In this document: positions 47,801-57,030 of the stretch, piece by piece | Layout of the letters: the number at the start of each line of letters is the position of its first letter | Numbering within the stretch: position 1 is the stretch's first letter | From: Leptospira sp. GIMC2001 | GTDB taxonomy: Bacteria > Spirochaetota > Leptospiria > Leptospirales > Leptospiraceae | Length of the DNA stretch: 64,000 nucleotides | Reading direction: 5' to 3' | Assembly: GCF_028462125.1 (NCBI RefSeq) | Contig: NZ_CP115468.1 | Coordinates: 310,001 to 374,000 of the forward strand | Position numbers and translations under genes: made by a program | The notes under the pieces: generated by a model | What the model saw: the letters and a program-made list of their open reading frames with translations, nothing else | Databases searched by the model: none | Told to the model about the DNA's origin: nothing

Positions 47801-50800
47801 TTATAAATCTGTATCAATCAATATTAAAGTGATATCATCTTCTCTTTTTTCGGATTTTGTCCATTGAAAAATGTCATCATTGATACTTTTGATTGCGGCT
47901 GCTGGCGTCAAATGTTGGGTCGAGATGAGAATCTGAATAAATCTTTCGGTTGTATACAAATTTCCTGAAGGATCTCTTGCTTCGATTATTCCGTCTGTAT
48001 ATAGAGCGATTCTATGAGAACCAATTAATGGAATTGTTTCTACAGCGAATTCTGGATTGGTCATCCAACCTATCATCCTTCCTTTAGGAAGCGATTCAAT
48101 TATTTCTTGAGTTGATTTATTCAATATCAATAAAGGTGGATGACCAGCTCTTGAGTGTAACAATGCTTTGGTTCTGAAATCGATTTCAATTGCACTAGCT
48201 GTGATAAATGCTTTCTTTGTCTTGCCATGCAAAGTTCCGTTGATACTAGTCAATAGAGCGCTTGGATTCATGGATCTTTCGAATTCTAGTGACGAAGCGA
48301 TCTTGAGCATCGCCGCAACCAGAGCTGCTGGAACACCATGTCCAGAAACGTCTGCAATTATAACTCCTACTCTTCCATCAGCAAAAGCATGGAAATCAAA
48401 AAAGTCACCGCCCACTTCTTCCATTGGACTATAATCAAATGCAACTTCAATTCCCAAATGAGTTGGAGCAATTTCTGGAAGTATGGAAGTTTGTAGATTC
48501 CTTGCTACAAGCATTTCATTTTGAAAAGCAAGATATCGTGATTGTTCCTGGACTGCTTTCTTTAGAATTAATAAATTTCTAACACGTGTTATCAGCTCTC
48601 GTTTATCAAAAGGTTTTGATAGATAATCATTAGCTCCTGCTTCTAAGCCGGTAACAATATCTTGAATCTGAGTTTTAGCTGTGAGAATAAGAATTGGCAG
48701 TTGTTGAATCGAATAAGATTTTCGGATTGCGGAACAGACTTCATATCCGCTCATCACTGGCATCATCACATCCAAAATAATCATATCGGGAGGCCCATCA
48801 GTTTGAATCAAATCTAAAGCTTCTTTGCCACCGCTTGCTTCTTTGATCACATAGTTTTCTAATCTTAAATGATTGAATAGAACTTGTCTATTGATAGGTT
48901 CATCGTCAACTATGAGAATGGTAAAGCTACCCTTAGGGATCTCTGAACTCAGCCCATGTTCGACGAATGGAAAAATTTGAGACTGAGATTTCTGATTGAA
49001 CTTGATGGGCTCATTCGAAATTTGCATAGAGCCAGAAGATTCTTCTTCCTGCATGGATTCAAAAAGTTTTGAAGTTAATTCCGGTCCTGGAGTTTTCTGT
49101 GAGACATCTCCAAAATAAATTGGAAGCGTGAAGTAAAATACCGATCCTTCGCCTAATTTCGAAGTTGCCCAGATTACACCGCCATGCAGTTCTACAAGTT
49201 TTTTAGTGATTGCCAATCCAAGGCCAGTTCCACCAAATGTGCGTGAGGTGGAAGAGTCTACTTGTTCAAAGGATAGAAAGACATCATCCAGTTTTTCTGC
49301 TGGAATTCCAATTCCCGAATCTGAAATTGATACTTTTATGAATTTATTATCTTCTTCAGCTTTAATTGAGATGAATCCTTTTTCTGTAAATTTTATTGAG
49401 TTACCAATAATGTTATAAAGTATTTGCTGAATTCGCTCTTCATCGCCAACGATCAAAGGTAAGTCAGCTGGTATATCAACCGTAATCTTTAGATTTTTGG
49501 AATGGAACATTGGTCTAGAGATTGCCAAAACTAAATTCACAATTGATGAAATATGTGTTGGTTTGGATTTTAGAACAAGATCTCGATTCTTCATCTTCGA
49601 AAAGTCAAGGATATCATTTACAAGGTTAGCTAATCTTTTGGCACTTGCAACAATCATAGATAGATTCTGATTCTGTTCCGGGCTTACAGTTCCAGTTGCC
49701 CCATCAATCATTGATTCACCGATTCCAATAATACCATTGAGTGGAGTTCTCAATTCATGCGATGTGTTCGCAAGAAATTCGTCCTTCATTTTATCTAAAG
49801 ATAGTAGTCTTCTGGAGAATACTTCTACATCACGGAAAGCTCTTGAGAATTTCATAGATAAGAGAAAAGATTGAGAAAAAATAAATAGAAATAAACCGAT
49901 TGATATCATTTGAAAAGTCTGAACAACTAACATGGAAAAGAGGATATCGTTAATCGTTGCGACAACAATTGGAATAAATCCTAAAGTAAACGCAATAGAG
50001 CCATCTTGTTTAGCAATCAAAGCTCGAACCACAGCGAAGCATCCTTGCAAAATCATAAAAATGGTGCCAATATGAAAGTAAGTATTGATCAGAGGATAGA
50101 TAGTAGCTGGAAGTACGATAATGATTAATAAATAAATTGTAGTAAAAGCTATTGATATTTTGATAAGTAAATTGCTTATATAATCGGGATAGACTGACCT
50201 AACAAACATTAAGAAGAATATAGGTGAAAAATAATAGGATGCATATTCAAGCTGCATTCCCAGTCCCCAAGGAATCTCAGGAAACAAAACCAATAAGAAT
50301 CTTTCTCCAACAGTTAGGATGCGAATCGTAATAGAAAGACAGAAAAGTGCAAAATAGAGTGCAGTATGTTCAGTTTTTCGGAGAAAGAAAATTCCAAAAT
50401 GATAAATTGCCATGATGAGAATGGCACCTGCGAGAAATAATTCGGACGAAATATCTAGAAGATAAGATTGCCGAATCTCACTCCATTCACCAAATCGAAT
50501 CTTTTCCCAAACACCTCCCTTATAATGCGAATAGTTTGATATTTGTATTAGTAGTTCATTATTGCCTTCGAGAAGAATGACTTGGTTAAGGGATAGATAG
50601 TATTGAGGCTTGTGACTATCATAATCTTTGCCGAGTTCGCCTGCATTCGCGATCAGTTCACCATTCCAATAGACATTATAAGCCGTTGCGAAGTCTGGAA
50701 TTTTGATTCCGACCTTCATCGTTGTATCTGACTTAACTAGAATCCGATAGGTAGCAAAGCCCATACCGTCGATCACTTCGCCAGCTTGATTTGTATCATT

Positions 50801-51046
50801 CCAAATTCCTGGAACGTCAATCATTGAACTTTCCAAAGCAGAAATCTCGCTTTCCGAAAGTCCAGGTTCTAAAAATTGTTTCCAAAAAAATTGCCATTCT
50901 CCATCAAGTGGCACAATTTTTGTCTGAATAGTTGTAGAAGGAAGTTCCAAAATTCCTTTCTTTACTAAAGGATCGGCGTTCAAAGGAAACTGCAAAGATA
51001 ACAAAAAGCAGAATATAACAGAGGAAAGTATTCTACCCGATTTCAT
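47801..51046 (-). CDS. 7TMR-DISM sensor histidine kinase-receiver-PP2C phosphatase
   Basis: A 1081-residue protein combining four modules. A signal peptide (about 1-24) leads into an extracellular DISM domain (about 30-190) with LDGEWQFFWKQF and a carbohydrate-binding-like beta fold. Seven membrane helices follow (about 200-395). The kinase core has His430 in NTSHELRTPLNG and GTGLGLAITKK. A receiver (about 710-830) has ILIVDDEPINRQ, ILDVMMPVMSG and LSKPFDK. The C-terminal SpoIIE-type PP2C domain keeps its metal ligands (VGGDFFDF, DVSGHG, YTDGI, EDDIT). External binding could thus drive phosphorylation of the built-in receiver and control the phosphatase, probably toward a STAS protein. ATG at 51046 was chosen over GTG at 51055. 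Divergent from the cyclase pair. Confidence 0.9.
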   Translation of the reverse strand: MKSGRILSSVIFCFLLSLQFPLNADPLVKKGILELPSTTIQTKIVPLDGEWQFFWKQFLEPGLSESEISALESSMIDVPGIWNDTNQAGEVIDGMGFATYRILVKSDTTMKVGIKIPDFATAYNVYWNGELIANAGELGKDYDSHKPQYYLSLNQVILLEGNNELLIQISNYSHYKGGVWEKIRFGEWSEIRQSYLLDISSELFLAGAILIMAIYHFGIFFLRKTEHTALYFALFCLSITIRILTVGERFLLVLFPEIPWGLGMQLEYASYYFSPIFFLMFVRSVYPDYISNLLIKISIAFTTIYLLIIIVLPATIYPLINTYFHIGTIFMILQGCFAVVRALIAKQDGSIAFTLGFIPIVVATINDILFSMLVVQTFQMISIGLFLFIFSQSFLLSMKFSRAFRDVEVFSRRLLSLDKMKDEFLANTSHELRTPLNGIIGIGESMIDGATGTVSPEQNQNLSMIVASAKRLANLVNDILDFSKMKNRDLVLKSKPTHISSIVNLVLAISRPMFHSKNLKITVDIPADLPLIVGDEERIQQILYNIIGNSIKFTEKGFISIKAEEDNKFIKVSISDSGIGIPAEKLDDVFLSFEQVDSSTSRTFGGTGLGLAITKKLVELHGGVIWATSKLGEGSVFYFTLPIYFGDVSQKTPGPELTSKLFESMQEEESSGSMQISNEPIKFNQKSQSQIFPFVEHGLSSEIPKGSFTILIVDDEPINRQVLFNHLRLENYVIKEASGGKEALDLIQTDGPPDMIILDVMMPVMSGYEVCSAIRKSYSIQQLPILILTAKTQIQDIVTGLEAGANDYLSKPFDKRELITRVRNLLILKKAVQEQSRYLAFQNEMLVARNLQTSILPEIAPTHLGIEVAFDYSPMEEVGGDFFDFHAFADGRVGVIIADVSGHGVPAALVAAMLKIASSLEFERSMNPSALLTSINGTLHGKTKKAFITASAIEIDFRTKALLHSRAGHPPLLILNKSTQEIIESLPKGRMIGWMTNPEFAVETIPLIGSHRIALYTDGIIEARDPSGNLYTTERFIQILISTQHLTPAAAIKSINDDIFQWTKSEKREDDITLILIDTDL

Positions 51047-51213
51047 TACAGTCACGATTCATTGAATGGGAACTTATATCGAGTAAAAAAAGTTCAAGAT
51101 CAATGATGATTTACTTAATATTCCAATTGTTTTACAGAATTCCACGTATTAGAAATAAGAAAAATTGTAGCTTTGTTGGAATTATCACATTAGTCTGGAG
51201 GGACAGCGAAAAA

Positions 51214-53331
51214 ATGAAATTATTCTCCTCCAGAAATATACTGTTTATTTTTATATTATTAAATGTATGGATATGTAAACCTGCTCAAGAAATTATTGAC
51301 AAAAAAAATCCAGGCGAGATAGATTTTACCGAAAATATCGAATTAGAAGCCAGTGTTCTTGATCGCGGCTGGGAATACTATCCATCACAGCTTATTACTA
51401 CAATTCACGATTCTCAACAAGAATTAAAAAAAATTAAAGAATATAAATCTATTCCACATATATGGTCGAATGGAGAAAATTTTGGAACTTATAGATTGAG
51501 GATTCTTCTTCCAGATATTGAGGCTCACTATGCTTTATTTATTCCGGAACAAAGTACTGCGTTCAAATTGTACCTAAATAATAAATTAGAGTCACAAAGT
51601 GGAATCGTATCTTCAAATGAAGATGAGAGCAGACCTTCAGCAAATAAAGGGTTTATAAGTTTCTTGGCAAAAGATGAAATTGAGATAGTAATTCAAATTT
51701 CAAATTTTCACAATGCATCAGGCGGATTTTTATTTCCGATCGAATTTGGACGAACTACAATTGTTCAGGATAAGGCAGTTTTAAGATTTGCTATAGAATC
51801 ACTTTTTCTTGGCTCTTTGTTTATCATTGGATTATACCATATTATACTATTCTTATACAGAAAAAGTCAGAAGGATGCTCTTTATTTTGGACTATTCTCA
51901 GTAGTAATGGCGCTGAGAATTCTTTTCATAGGCAATCGGAATATCTTGTTTATTTTTCCCGATTTCTCTTGGGATTGGATTGTTCGTTTCGAATATTGTA
52001 CTCCGATGATTGCTATCGTACTATTTATTCGATTTCTGAATGGATTATACAAATTTACAATTCCAATGATCCTAATACGTTTATCTGAATTTTTTATTTT
52101 AGTATATGTAGCCTTTGTTGCAATTGCACCTCCTATAATCTTTACTTCAACTTCAATCATAGTACAACTCAGTGTTTTATTCTTTTCATTAGGAATATTG
52201 ATATTTAGTTCAAAAATTCTATATGAGAAGAAGGAAGATTCTTGGTTATTTGTTACCGGTGTTGTGCTTGTAATAATTGGAGCAGTTGCAGATGCGTTAA
52301 ATGCTTATTTCTTGGTTTCTAATTTTTATATAAGTCATATTTCATTATTTATATTTTTTGGTGTTCAGACAACTTTACTTGAATTGCGGATGAACCGTAC
52401 ACATCGTAAATCAGAAACACTTAGTAAGCAAATATTGAGATCCAATGAACTTATGGATGAGATCAATAGTGCTTATAAAAAATTCGTCCCACAGCAATTT
52501 TTCATGTATTTAGGCAAGAAGGATGTTGAAGAAATTTTCCTTGGCGATAATGATGAAAAAGAATTCTCCATTCAATTCACTCAGATTCAAGATTTCTGGC
52601 AAATAGTAAGAGGTATTCCTCCCGAAAATATATTCAAGTTTGTGAATTCTTATCTTAGCCGAATGAGTCCTTCGATTCGAAGCAATGGGGGAATCATAGA
52701 TAAATTTATTGATAATACAATCATGGCTTTGTATCCCGATGATCCTATTCAAGCGATTAAAGCTTCAATTGATATGCAGTGGGAGATTGAAGTTTATAAT
52801 ATTCATAGAAAAAAAACCGGATATGTACCCATAAGTTGTAAATCGGGAATACATTATGGTAAAACTCGCCTAGGAATCATTGGAGTAGAAGAAAAGCGTG
52901 AACCAACTGTAATTTCTGATACAGTAAATCTTGCAAGTAGGATCCAAGGACTGGCGGATCGATATGGAGCAAGAATCCTAATTAGTCTTCCGACTCTTTA
53001 TATTTGCAGTGATGTAACCAAGATCAACTATCGAATGTTAGATATGGTTCGCGTGAAAGGTAAAAAGGACCCAATTGCAATTGGCGAAATAATGATACCA
53101 AAAATTGATAGATCGACGGATCTTAAGATTGAATCAAAAGATAATTTTGAAGATGCAATTTTATGCTATATGAAGTCTGAATTTGCAGAAGCGATTGAAA
53201 AATTCCAACAAGTGCTAGAATTGAATCCGAACGATATTGCGGCAGAAATTTATTCAAAACGAGCGAAATATTTTTTTGATACTGGGGCGAAGGATGATTT
53301 CGAAGGAATTCATCAGTGGGATGTAAAGTGA
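51214..53331 (+). CDS. 7TMR-DISM class III cyclase homologue, C2-like (metal sites lost)
   Basis: A 705-residue protein with a lipoprotein-like signal ending LLNVWIC, a DISM extracellular domain (GWEYYPSQL to about residue 190), seven membrane helices (about 195-385), a coiled coil, a class III cyclase domain (about 445-615) and a C-terminal TPR-like segment. The two metal-binding aspartates are replaced by Gln457 (FTQIQDF) and Asn501 (KFIDNT). Substrate-site Lys497 and the transition-state pair Asn572 and Arg576 (TVNLASRI) are kept; Thr565 is at the class IIIb base-selecting position. It should not be active alone. ATG at 51214 gives a proper signal; an earlier in-frame ATG at 51103 does not. 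The stop overlaps the next start as GTGA. Confidence 0.88.
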   Translation: MKLFSSRNILFIFILLNVWICKPAQEIIDKKNPGEIDFTENIELEASVLDRGWEYYPSQLITTIHDSQQELKKIKEYKSIPHIWSNGENFGTYRLRILLPDIEAHYALFIPEQSTAFKLYLNNKLESQSGIVSSNEDESRPSANKGFISFLAKDEIEIVIQISNFHNASGGFLFPIEFGRTTIVQDKAVLRFAIESLFLGSLFIIGLYHIILFLYRKSQKDALYFGLFSVVMALRILFIGNRNILFIFPDFSWDWIVRFEYCTPMIAIVLFIRFLNGLYKFTIPMILIRLSEFFILVYVAFVAIAPPIIFTSTSIIVQLSVLFFSLGILIFSSKILYEKKEDSWLFVTGVVLVIIGAVADALNAYFLVSNFYISHISLFIFFGVQTTLLELRMNRTHRKSETLSKQILRSNELMDEINSAYKKFVPQQFFMYLGKKDVEEIFLGDNDEKEFSIQFTQIQDFWQIVRGIPPENIFKFVNSYLSRMSPSIRSNGGIIDKFIDNTIMALYPDDPIQAIKASIDMQWEIEVYNIHRKKTGYVPISCKSGIHYGKTRLGIIGVEEKREPTVISDTVNLASRIQGLADRYGARILISLPTLYICSDVTKINYRMLDMVRVKGKKDPIAIGEIMIPKIDRSTDLKIESKDNFEDAILCYMKSEFAEAIEKFQQVLELNPNDIAAEIYSKRAKYFFDTGAKDDFEGIHQWDVK

Positions 53332-55439
53332 AGAAATTATTTATTTTATTATGCATATTCTCCACCATTGGATGCTATAAAGTAGAAGATGCAAATATTA
53401 GAAACGGTCTTCTTATTTTACCAGACGATTACTCTACTAAAACTATATCTCTTAAAGGAGATTGGGAAATATATTGGAATGTAATGAGTGATTGGCAAGA
53501 AATTGATAAACCTGCCAAGGAAATTCAGTATGCAAATGTTCCATCTAGTTGGAATAACCTCAATCCTAATTCCAATAAATCTTTTGGATATGCTACTTAT
53601 AGATTACAGATTAAAAATGTTCAACCTAATGAACCTTTGTATTTTAAATTAAGACCTCAAACTTCTGCTTTTAAAATATACGTAAATCGACATGAAATTG
53701 CTTCCGTAGGAAAAGTTGGTGAGCAAGCAGAATCATCATCACCAGAATATAAAATTGTATATTCATCATATGAACCTATAGATAAAGAAATCGAATTACT
53801 TATGGTCATTAGTAATTATGATCATTCACGAGGTGGATTTAGAGCGGCAATTGAAATTGGCAATAAAAACACGATCCTGATAAACTCACTTGTAAAAGCA
53901 GGATTCGAATTATTTGTAATGGGTGGAATTATTGCAATGGGTTTATTCCACCTTACAATGTTTAAAGTTCGGAAAAAAGATACTAGTGCTTTGTATTTTG
54001 CCATGTTTTGCTTTATCAATGCGATTCGATTATTCGTTTTAGATAATTATTATATTAATTATTTTATACCAAATGTATCTTGGGAATTTCTTGTAAAAAT
54101 GGACTATATGACAACACCATTAGTTGCACCCATTTTTCTAGCTTATATTCGGAGCCTATACGAAGAAGATGTTAAGGAGATAGCGCTTAAGATAATAGTC
54201 TATTCTAGCGTGAGTTTTTCTCTATTGGTATTATTTTCTAGCCCCTACTTTTTTTCTGGGCTACTGATAATCTCGAATGCAATTGTTGCCCTTTCTACTC
54301 TTTTCGCATTTTATACCATTCTACGCATTCATCATTACAAAAGAAGAGATGCCAAATTACTTTTGACCGGAACATTTATACTTCTCATTTTTGGTATCCA
54401 TGATCTACTTGCGGGATCCAGAGTCATTCAAGACGATCTAATGCTTCCTATAGGCTTATTTTTCTTTTTTCTTGTCCAAGCGATTGTATTGTCTCGAAGA
54501 AATGCAACTATGTATGCGAATTCCTTTGCGCTTAAGGTTGAATCAGCCGAAGCGAATTTTAGATTAGAAAATCTTAATACAGAATATTCTAAATATGTTC
54601 CAACTGAATTCATTCAATTGATGGACAAGCGCGATATTTTGGATGTGCATGTTGGTGATTTTGTTTCAAAGAATATTGCAGTATTATCTTCTGATATTCG
54701 TGATTTTACAACTTTCTCGGAAGGAATGAATCCAGAAGATAATTTCAAATTTCTGAATGCGTATCTTAGTCGAGTGGCTCCAGCAATAAGAAATAACTCT
54801 GGAATAATCGATAAATATATTGGAGATGCAGTAATTGCTTTATTTCACACGGGAACTGCAGATGCAATTTCCAGTGGAATTGAAATGCATCGAATTATCC
54901 AAGACTATAATAATCAGCGAGTTGCAAGAAATTTTCAGCCTATTTCAATAGGCATCGGTATTCATTCAGGTGAATCATTGCTTGGCATCATTGGGGAAGA
55001 TGTACGAACTCAGACAACTGCAATTTCCGAATCAGTTCACCTTGCATCGATCATTGAAGGTTTAACAAAAAAATACGGAGCCAAAATTCTTATATCTTTG
55101 GATTCTCTTTTTAATACTCCAGAGCCAGATAAATATCCATATCGAATTGTAGATACAATTCGTATCTATCCCGGCGACGAACCAATTGGAATAGCGGAAA
55201 TTTTGCTCGAGGGCTTGGATGAAACGTCTAATTTAAAAATTGAATATAAGGAAATTTTTGAGCGCGGAGTGTATTCATTTCTCGAGGGTGATTTCCAGTC
55301 TGCATCCGATCTATTTGAAGTGATTGGTTCACAAATCGAACAAGATGCAGCAGCGAGTTTGTATTATCATAGGTCTCAGAAATATTTAAAATATGGTGCA
55401 CCTCCAGGTTGGGAGACTGCAAATCTCGAAGAAGCATAG
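53328..55439 (+). CDS. 7TMR-DISM class III cyclase homologue, C1-like (Asn/Arg lost)
   Basis: A 703-residue paralogue of the preceding protein with the same layout: lipoprotein signal ending FSTIGC, DISM domain (LKGDWEIYWNV onward), seven membrane helices, coiled coil, cyclase domain (about 445-615) and a short TPR-like tail. Both metal-binding aspartates are present, Asp456 (SSDIRDF) and Asp500 (KYIGDAVIAL), with Lys496. The transition-state Asn and Arg are replaced by His571 and Ile575 (SVHLASIIEG). The defects are the mirror image of its neighbour's, so the two could build one working heterodimeric site. GTG at 53328 overlaps the upstream stop by four bases, arguing for balanced synthesis. 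Confidence 0.88.
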   Translation: MKKLFILLCIFSTIGCYKVEDANIRNGLLILPDDYSTKTISLKGDWEIYWNVMSDWQEIDKPAKEIQYANVPSSWNNLNPNSNKSFGYATYRLQIKNVQPNEPLYFKLRPQTSAFKIYVNRHEIASVGKVGEQAESSSPEYKIVYSSYEPIDKEIELLMVISNYDHSRGGFRAAIEIGNKNTILINSLVKAGFELFVMGGIIAMGLFHLTMFKVRKKDTSALYFAMFCFINAIRLFVLDNYYINYFIPNVSWEFLVKMDYMTTPLVAPIFLAYIRSLYEEDVKEIALKIIVYSSVSFSLLVLFSSPYFFSGLLIISNAIVALSTLFAFYTILRIHHYKRRDAKLLLTGTFILLIFGIHDLLAGSRVIQDDLMLPIGLFFFFLVQAIVLSRRNATMYANSFALKVESAEANFRLENLNTEYSKYVPTEFIQLMDKRDILDVHVGDFVSKNIAVLSSDIRDFTTFSEGMNPEDNFKFLNAYLSRVAPAIRNNSGIIDKYIGDAVIALFHTGTADAISSGIEMHRIIQDYNNQRVARNFQPISIGIGIHSGESLLGIIGEDVRTQTTAISESVHLASIIEGLTKKYGAKILISLDSLFNTPEPDKYPYRIVDTIRIYPGDEPIGIAEILLEGLDETSNLKIEYKEIFERGVYSFLEGDFQSASDLFEVIGSQIEQDAAASLYYHRSQKYLKYGAPPGWETANLEEA

Positions 55440-55514
55440 AATGATTCTATCCAGAAAAAAGGTTTGCAATGTTTACCAAAATGTGTAAATTTAGAGATAG
55501 ATAAGGAGTTTATA

Positions 55515-55829
55515 ATGCAAGTCCAAGTTAATACAGATCATAACATCGAAGGCAGTGAGCGATTAGTTAATTATGCAAAAACTTTAATAGAAGATTCTTT
55601 GGGTAGATTTCGTGATCATATTACTCGAATTGAAGTCCATTTAAAAGATGAAAATGGAAATAAGAAGGGAGGAGATGACAAGAGATGTATGATGGAAGCA
55701 AGATTGGAAGGTCGTCAACCTATGGCAGTCACTCATCATGCTGATACATTGGATCATGCATTAACGGGTGCTACAGATAAATTAAAGAAAATTATAGACA
55801 CAGCTATTTCTAAGATCAAGGAACATTGA
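55515..55829 (+). CDS. HPF/RaiA-family ribosome-associated protein
   Basis: A 104-residue protein of the short HPF/RaiA type. It shows the beta-alpha fold pattern with NIEGSERLVNYAKTLIEDSL, HITRIEVHLKDENGNKKGG and KRCMMEARLEGRQPMAVTHH. Classical members bind the small ribosomal subunit and hibernate or protect ribosomes in stationary phase; this branch is less studied. ATG at 55515 was chosen because AAGGAG lies about eight bases upstream. A strong hairpin terminator follows. Confidence 0.82.
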   Translation: MQVQVNTDHNIEGSERLVNYAKTLIEDSLGRFRDHITRIEVHLKDENGNKKGGDDKRCMMEARLEGRQPMAVTHHADTLDHALTGATDKLKKIIDTAISKIKEH

Positions 55830-55881
55830 GTCATAGCTAATTTTTAAACAAAACCTAATTCGACTAGGTTATTGTAATTGT

Positions 55882-55917
55882 AAAAAGGTGGTAGACGTAA
55901 AGTTGCCACCTTTTTTT
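55882..55917. terminator. Bidirectional intrinsic terminator
   Basis: AAAAAGGTGG (55882-55891) pairs with CCACCTTTTT (55907-55916) around a 15-base loop, with a T-run at the 3' side and an A-run at the 5' side. It lies between the convergent HPF-like gene and the MDR oxidoreductase gene and can serve both strands. Confidence 0.85.
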
Positions 55918-55921
55918 AGAT

Positions 55922-56902
55922 TTAGCCCCCAATCAAAACTTTTCCCAAGCTCATATTTTTACTGTAATAGTCGACAGCTTCTGAACCTTGTTCAATAGGA
56001 AATATTTTATTGACCACTGTATGGAAAGTAGTGTCTAAATGTTTCTGAACTTCTCTTGCTTCTTTATGAAATGCTTCTATCCCAATCTCTTGAATCCAAT
56101 AGGTAAGCCAGAATCCTTCTACTTTTTTGTCTTGGAATATCATGATTCCTGCATGTATCGGAATTTCTTTTTCTGAGAGAGCTCCGTAAGATAGAAGAGT
56201 TGATTTCGCAGGCATTAGCGTCAAAGCCTTACCTGCGACCTCTCCCGCTACTGCATCAAGTAAATAGGTTGTATTTTGCTTTTTGGCAAGTACCATAAAC
56301 TCTCGATCGAATTTTGCACTACTTGAGTTCACAACATGTTCTGCGCCAATTTCATGAAGAGCTGCAACTTGATCATCTCTCCTTACTATACTGATTAACG
56401 GTATATTCTTTTCTTTGCATATTCGAACTACCATTTTACCTAAGGCACTTGCTCCAGCAGTTTGAACTATGCCAGTGTGTCCAGATTTAATTGCACGATT
56501 GACCATCGCCCACGCTGTCATAGGATTCACGAAAATTGAGGCTCCAGCTTCAAGAGAAACACTATCCAATAATGGAATGCAATTCTCTTCTTCAGTTGCC
56601 ATGAACTCACCCCAAGTTCCATCGCCCGAACTCGAAACACAAGCAACTCGATCTCCTTTTTTTAGATGTTTGATTTCGGATCCGACTTCTTCAACAGTTC
56701 CCGATCCTTCGAATCCTGGAACAACTGGCAATTTTTTCTTAATTCCGTAAAGTCCTCTAAGGAACATAAGATCAGACGGATTGATACTTCCATATGCATT
56801 TTTGATTAAAACTTGATTGGGCTTAAGTTCTGGGTTCTTTCGTTCAGCGCTAAATTCTAATTGTGGATTTTCGGTGTAGTTGGTGAGAATGATACCTTTC
56901 AT
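55922..56902 (-). CDS. Zinc-type/quinone oxidoreductase-like MDR protein
   Basis: A 326-residue medium-chain dehydrogenase/reductase. The GroES-like domain has INPSDLMFLRG and PGFEGSGTVEEVGSEI; the NAD(P)-binding domain has TAGASALGKMVVRI. No catalytic or structural zinc cysteines are seen, so it belongs to the zinc-free quinone oxidoreductase/enoyl reductase-like branch. Substrate is unknown. ATG at 56902 was preferred over a TTG six bases earlier. The gene ends just beside the terminator at 55882-55917. Confidence 0.88.
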   Translation of the reverse strand: MKGIILTNYTENPQLEFSAERKNPELKPNQVLIKNAYGSINPSDLMFLRGLYGIKKKLPVVPGFEGSGTVEEVGSEIKHLKKGDRVACVSSSGDGTWGEFMATEEENCIPLLDSVSLEAGASIFVNPMTAWAMVNRAIKSGHTGIVQTAGASALGKMVVRICKEKNIPLISIVRRDDQVAALHEIGAEHVVNSSSAKFDREFMVLAKKQNTTYLLDAVAGEVAGKALTLMPAKSTLLSYGALSEKEIPIHAGIMIFQDKKVEGFWLTYWIQEIGIEAFHKEAREVQKHLDTTFHTVVNKIFPIEQGSEAVDYYSKNMSLGKVLIGG

Positions 56903-57030
56903 AGACAAAACTTTAGAATCGCATCAGAAATTGAAAAGCTATTTAATTTAGAGAAAATTTTATTTCCTAGGAATTGATTTTGGATCATTTCGGACTTGCT
57001 CTGTTACAAGAAATTGAAAATTTATAGTCT

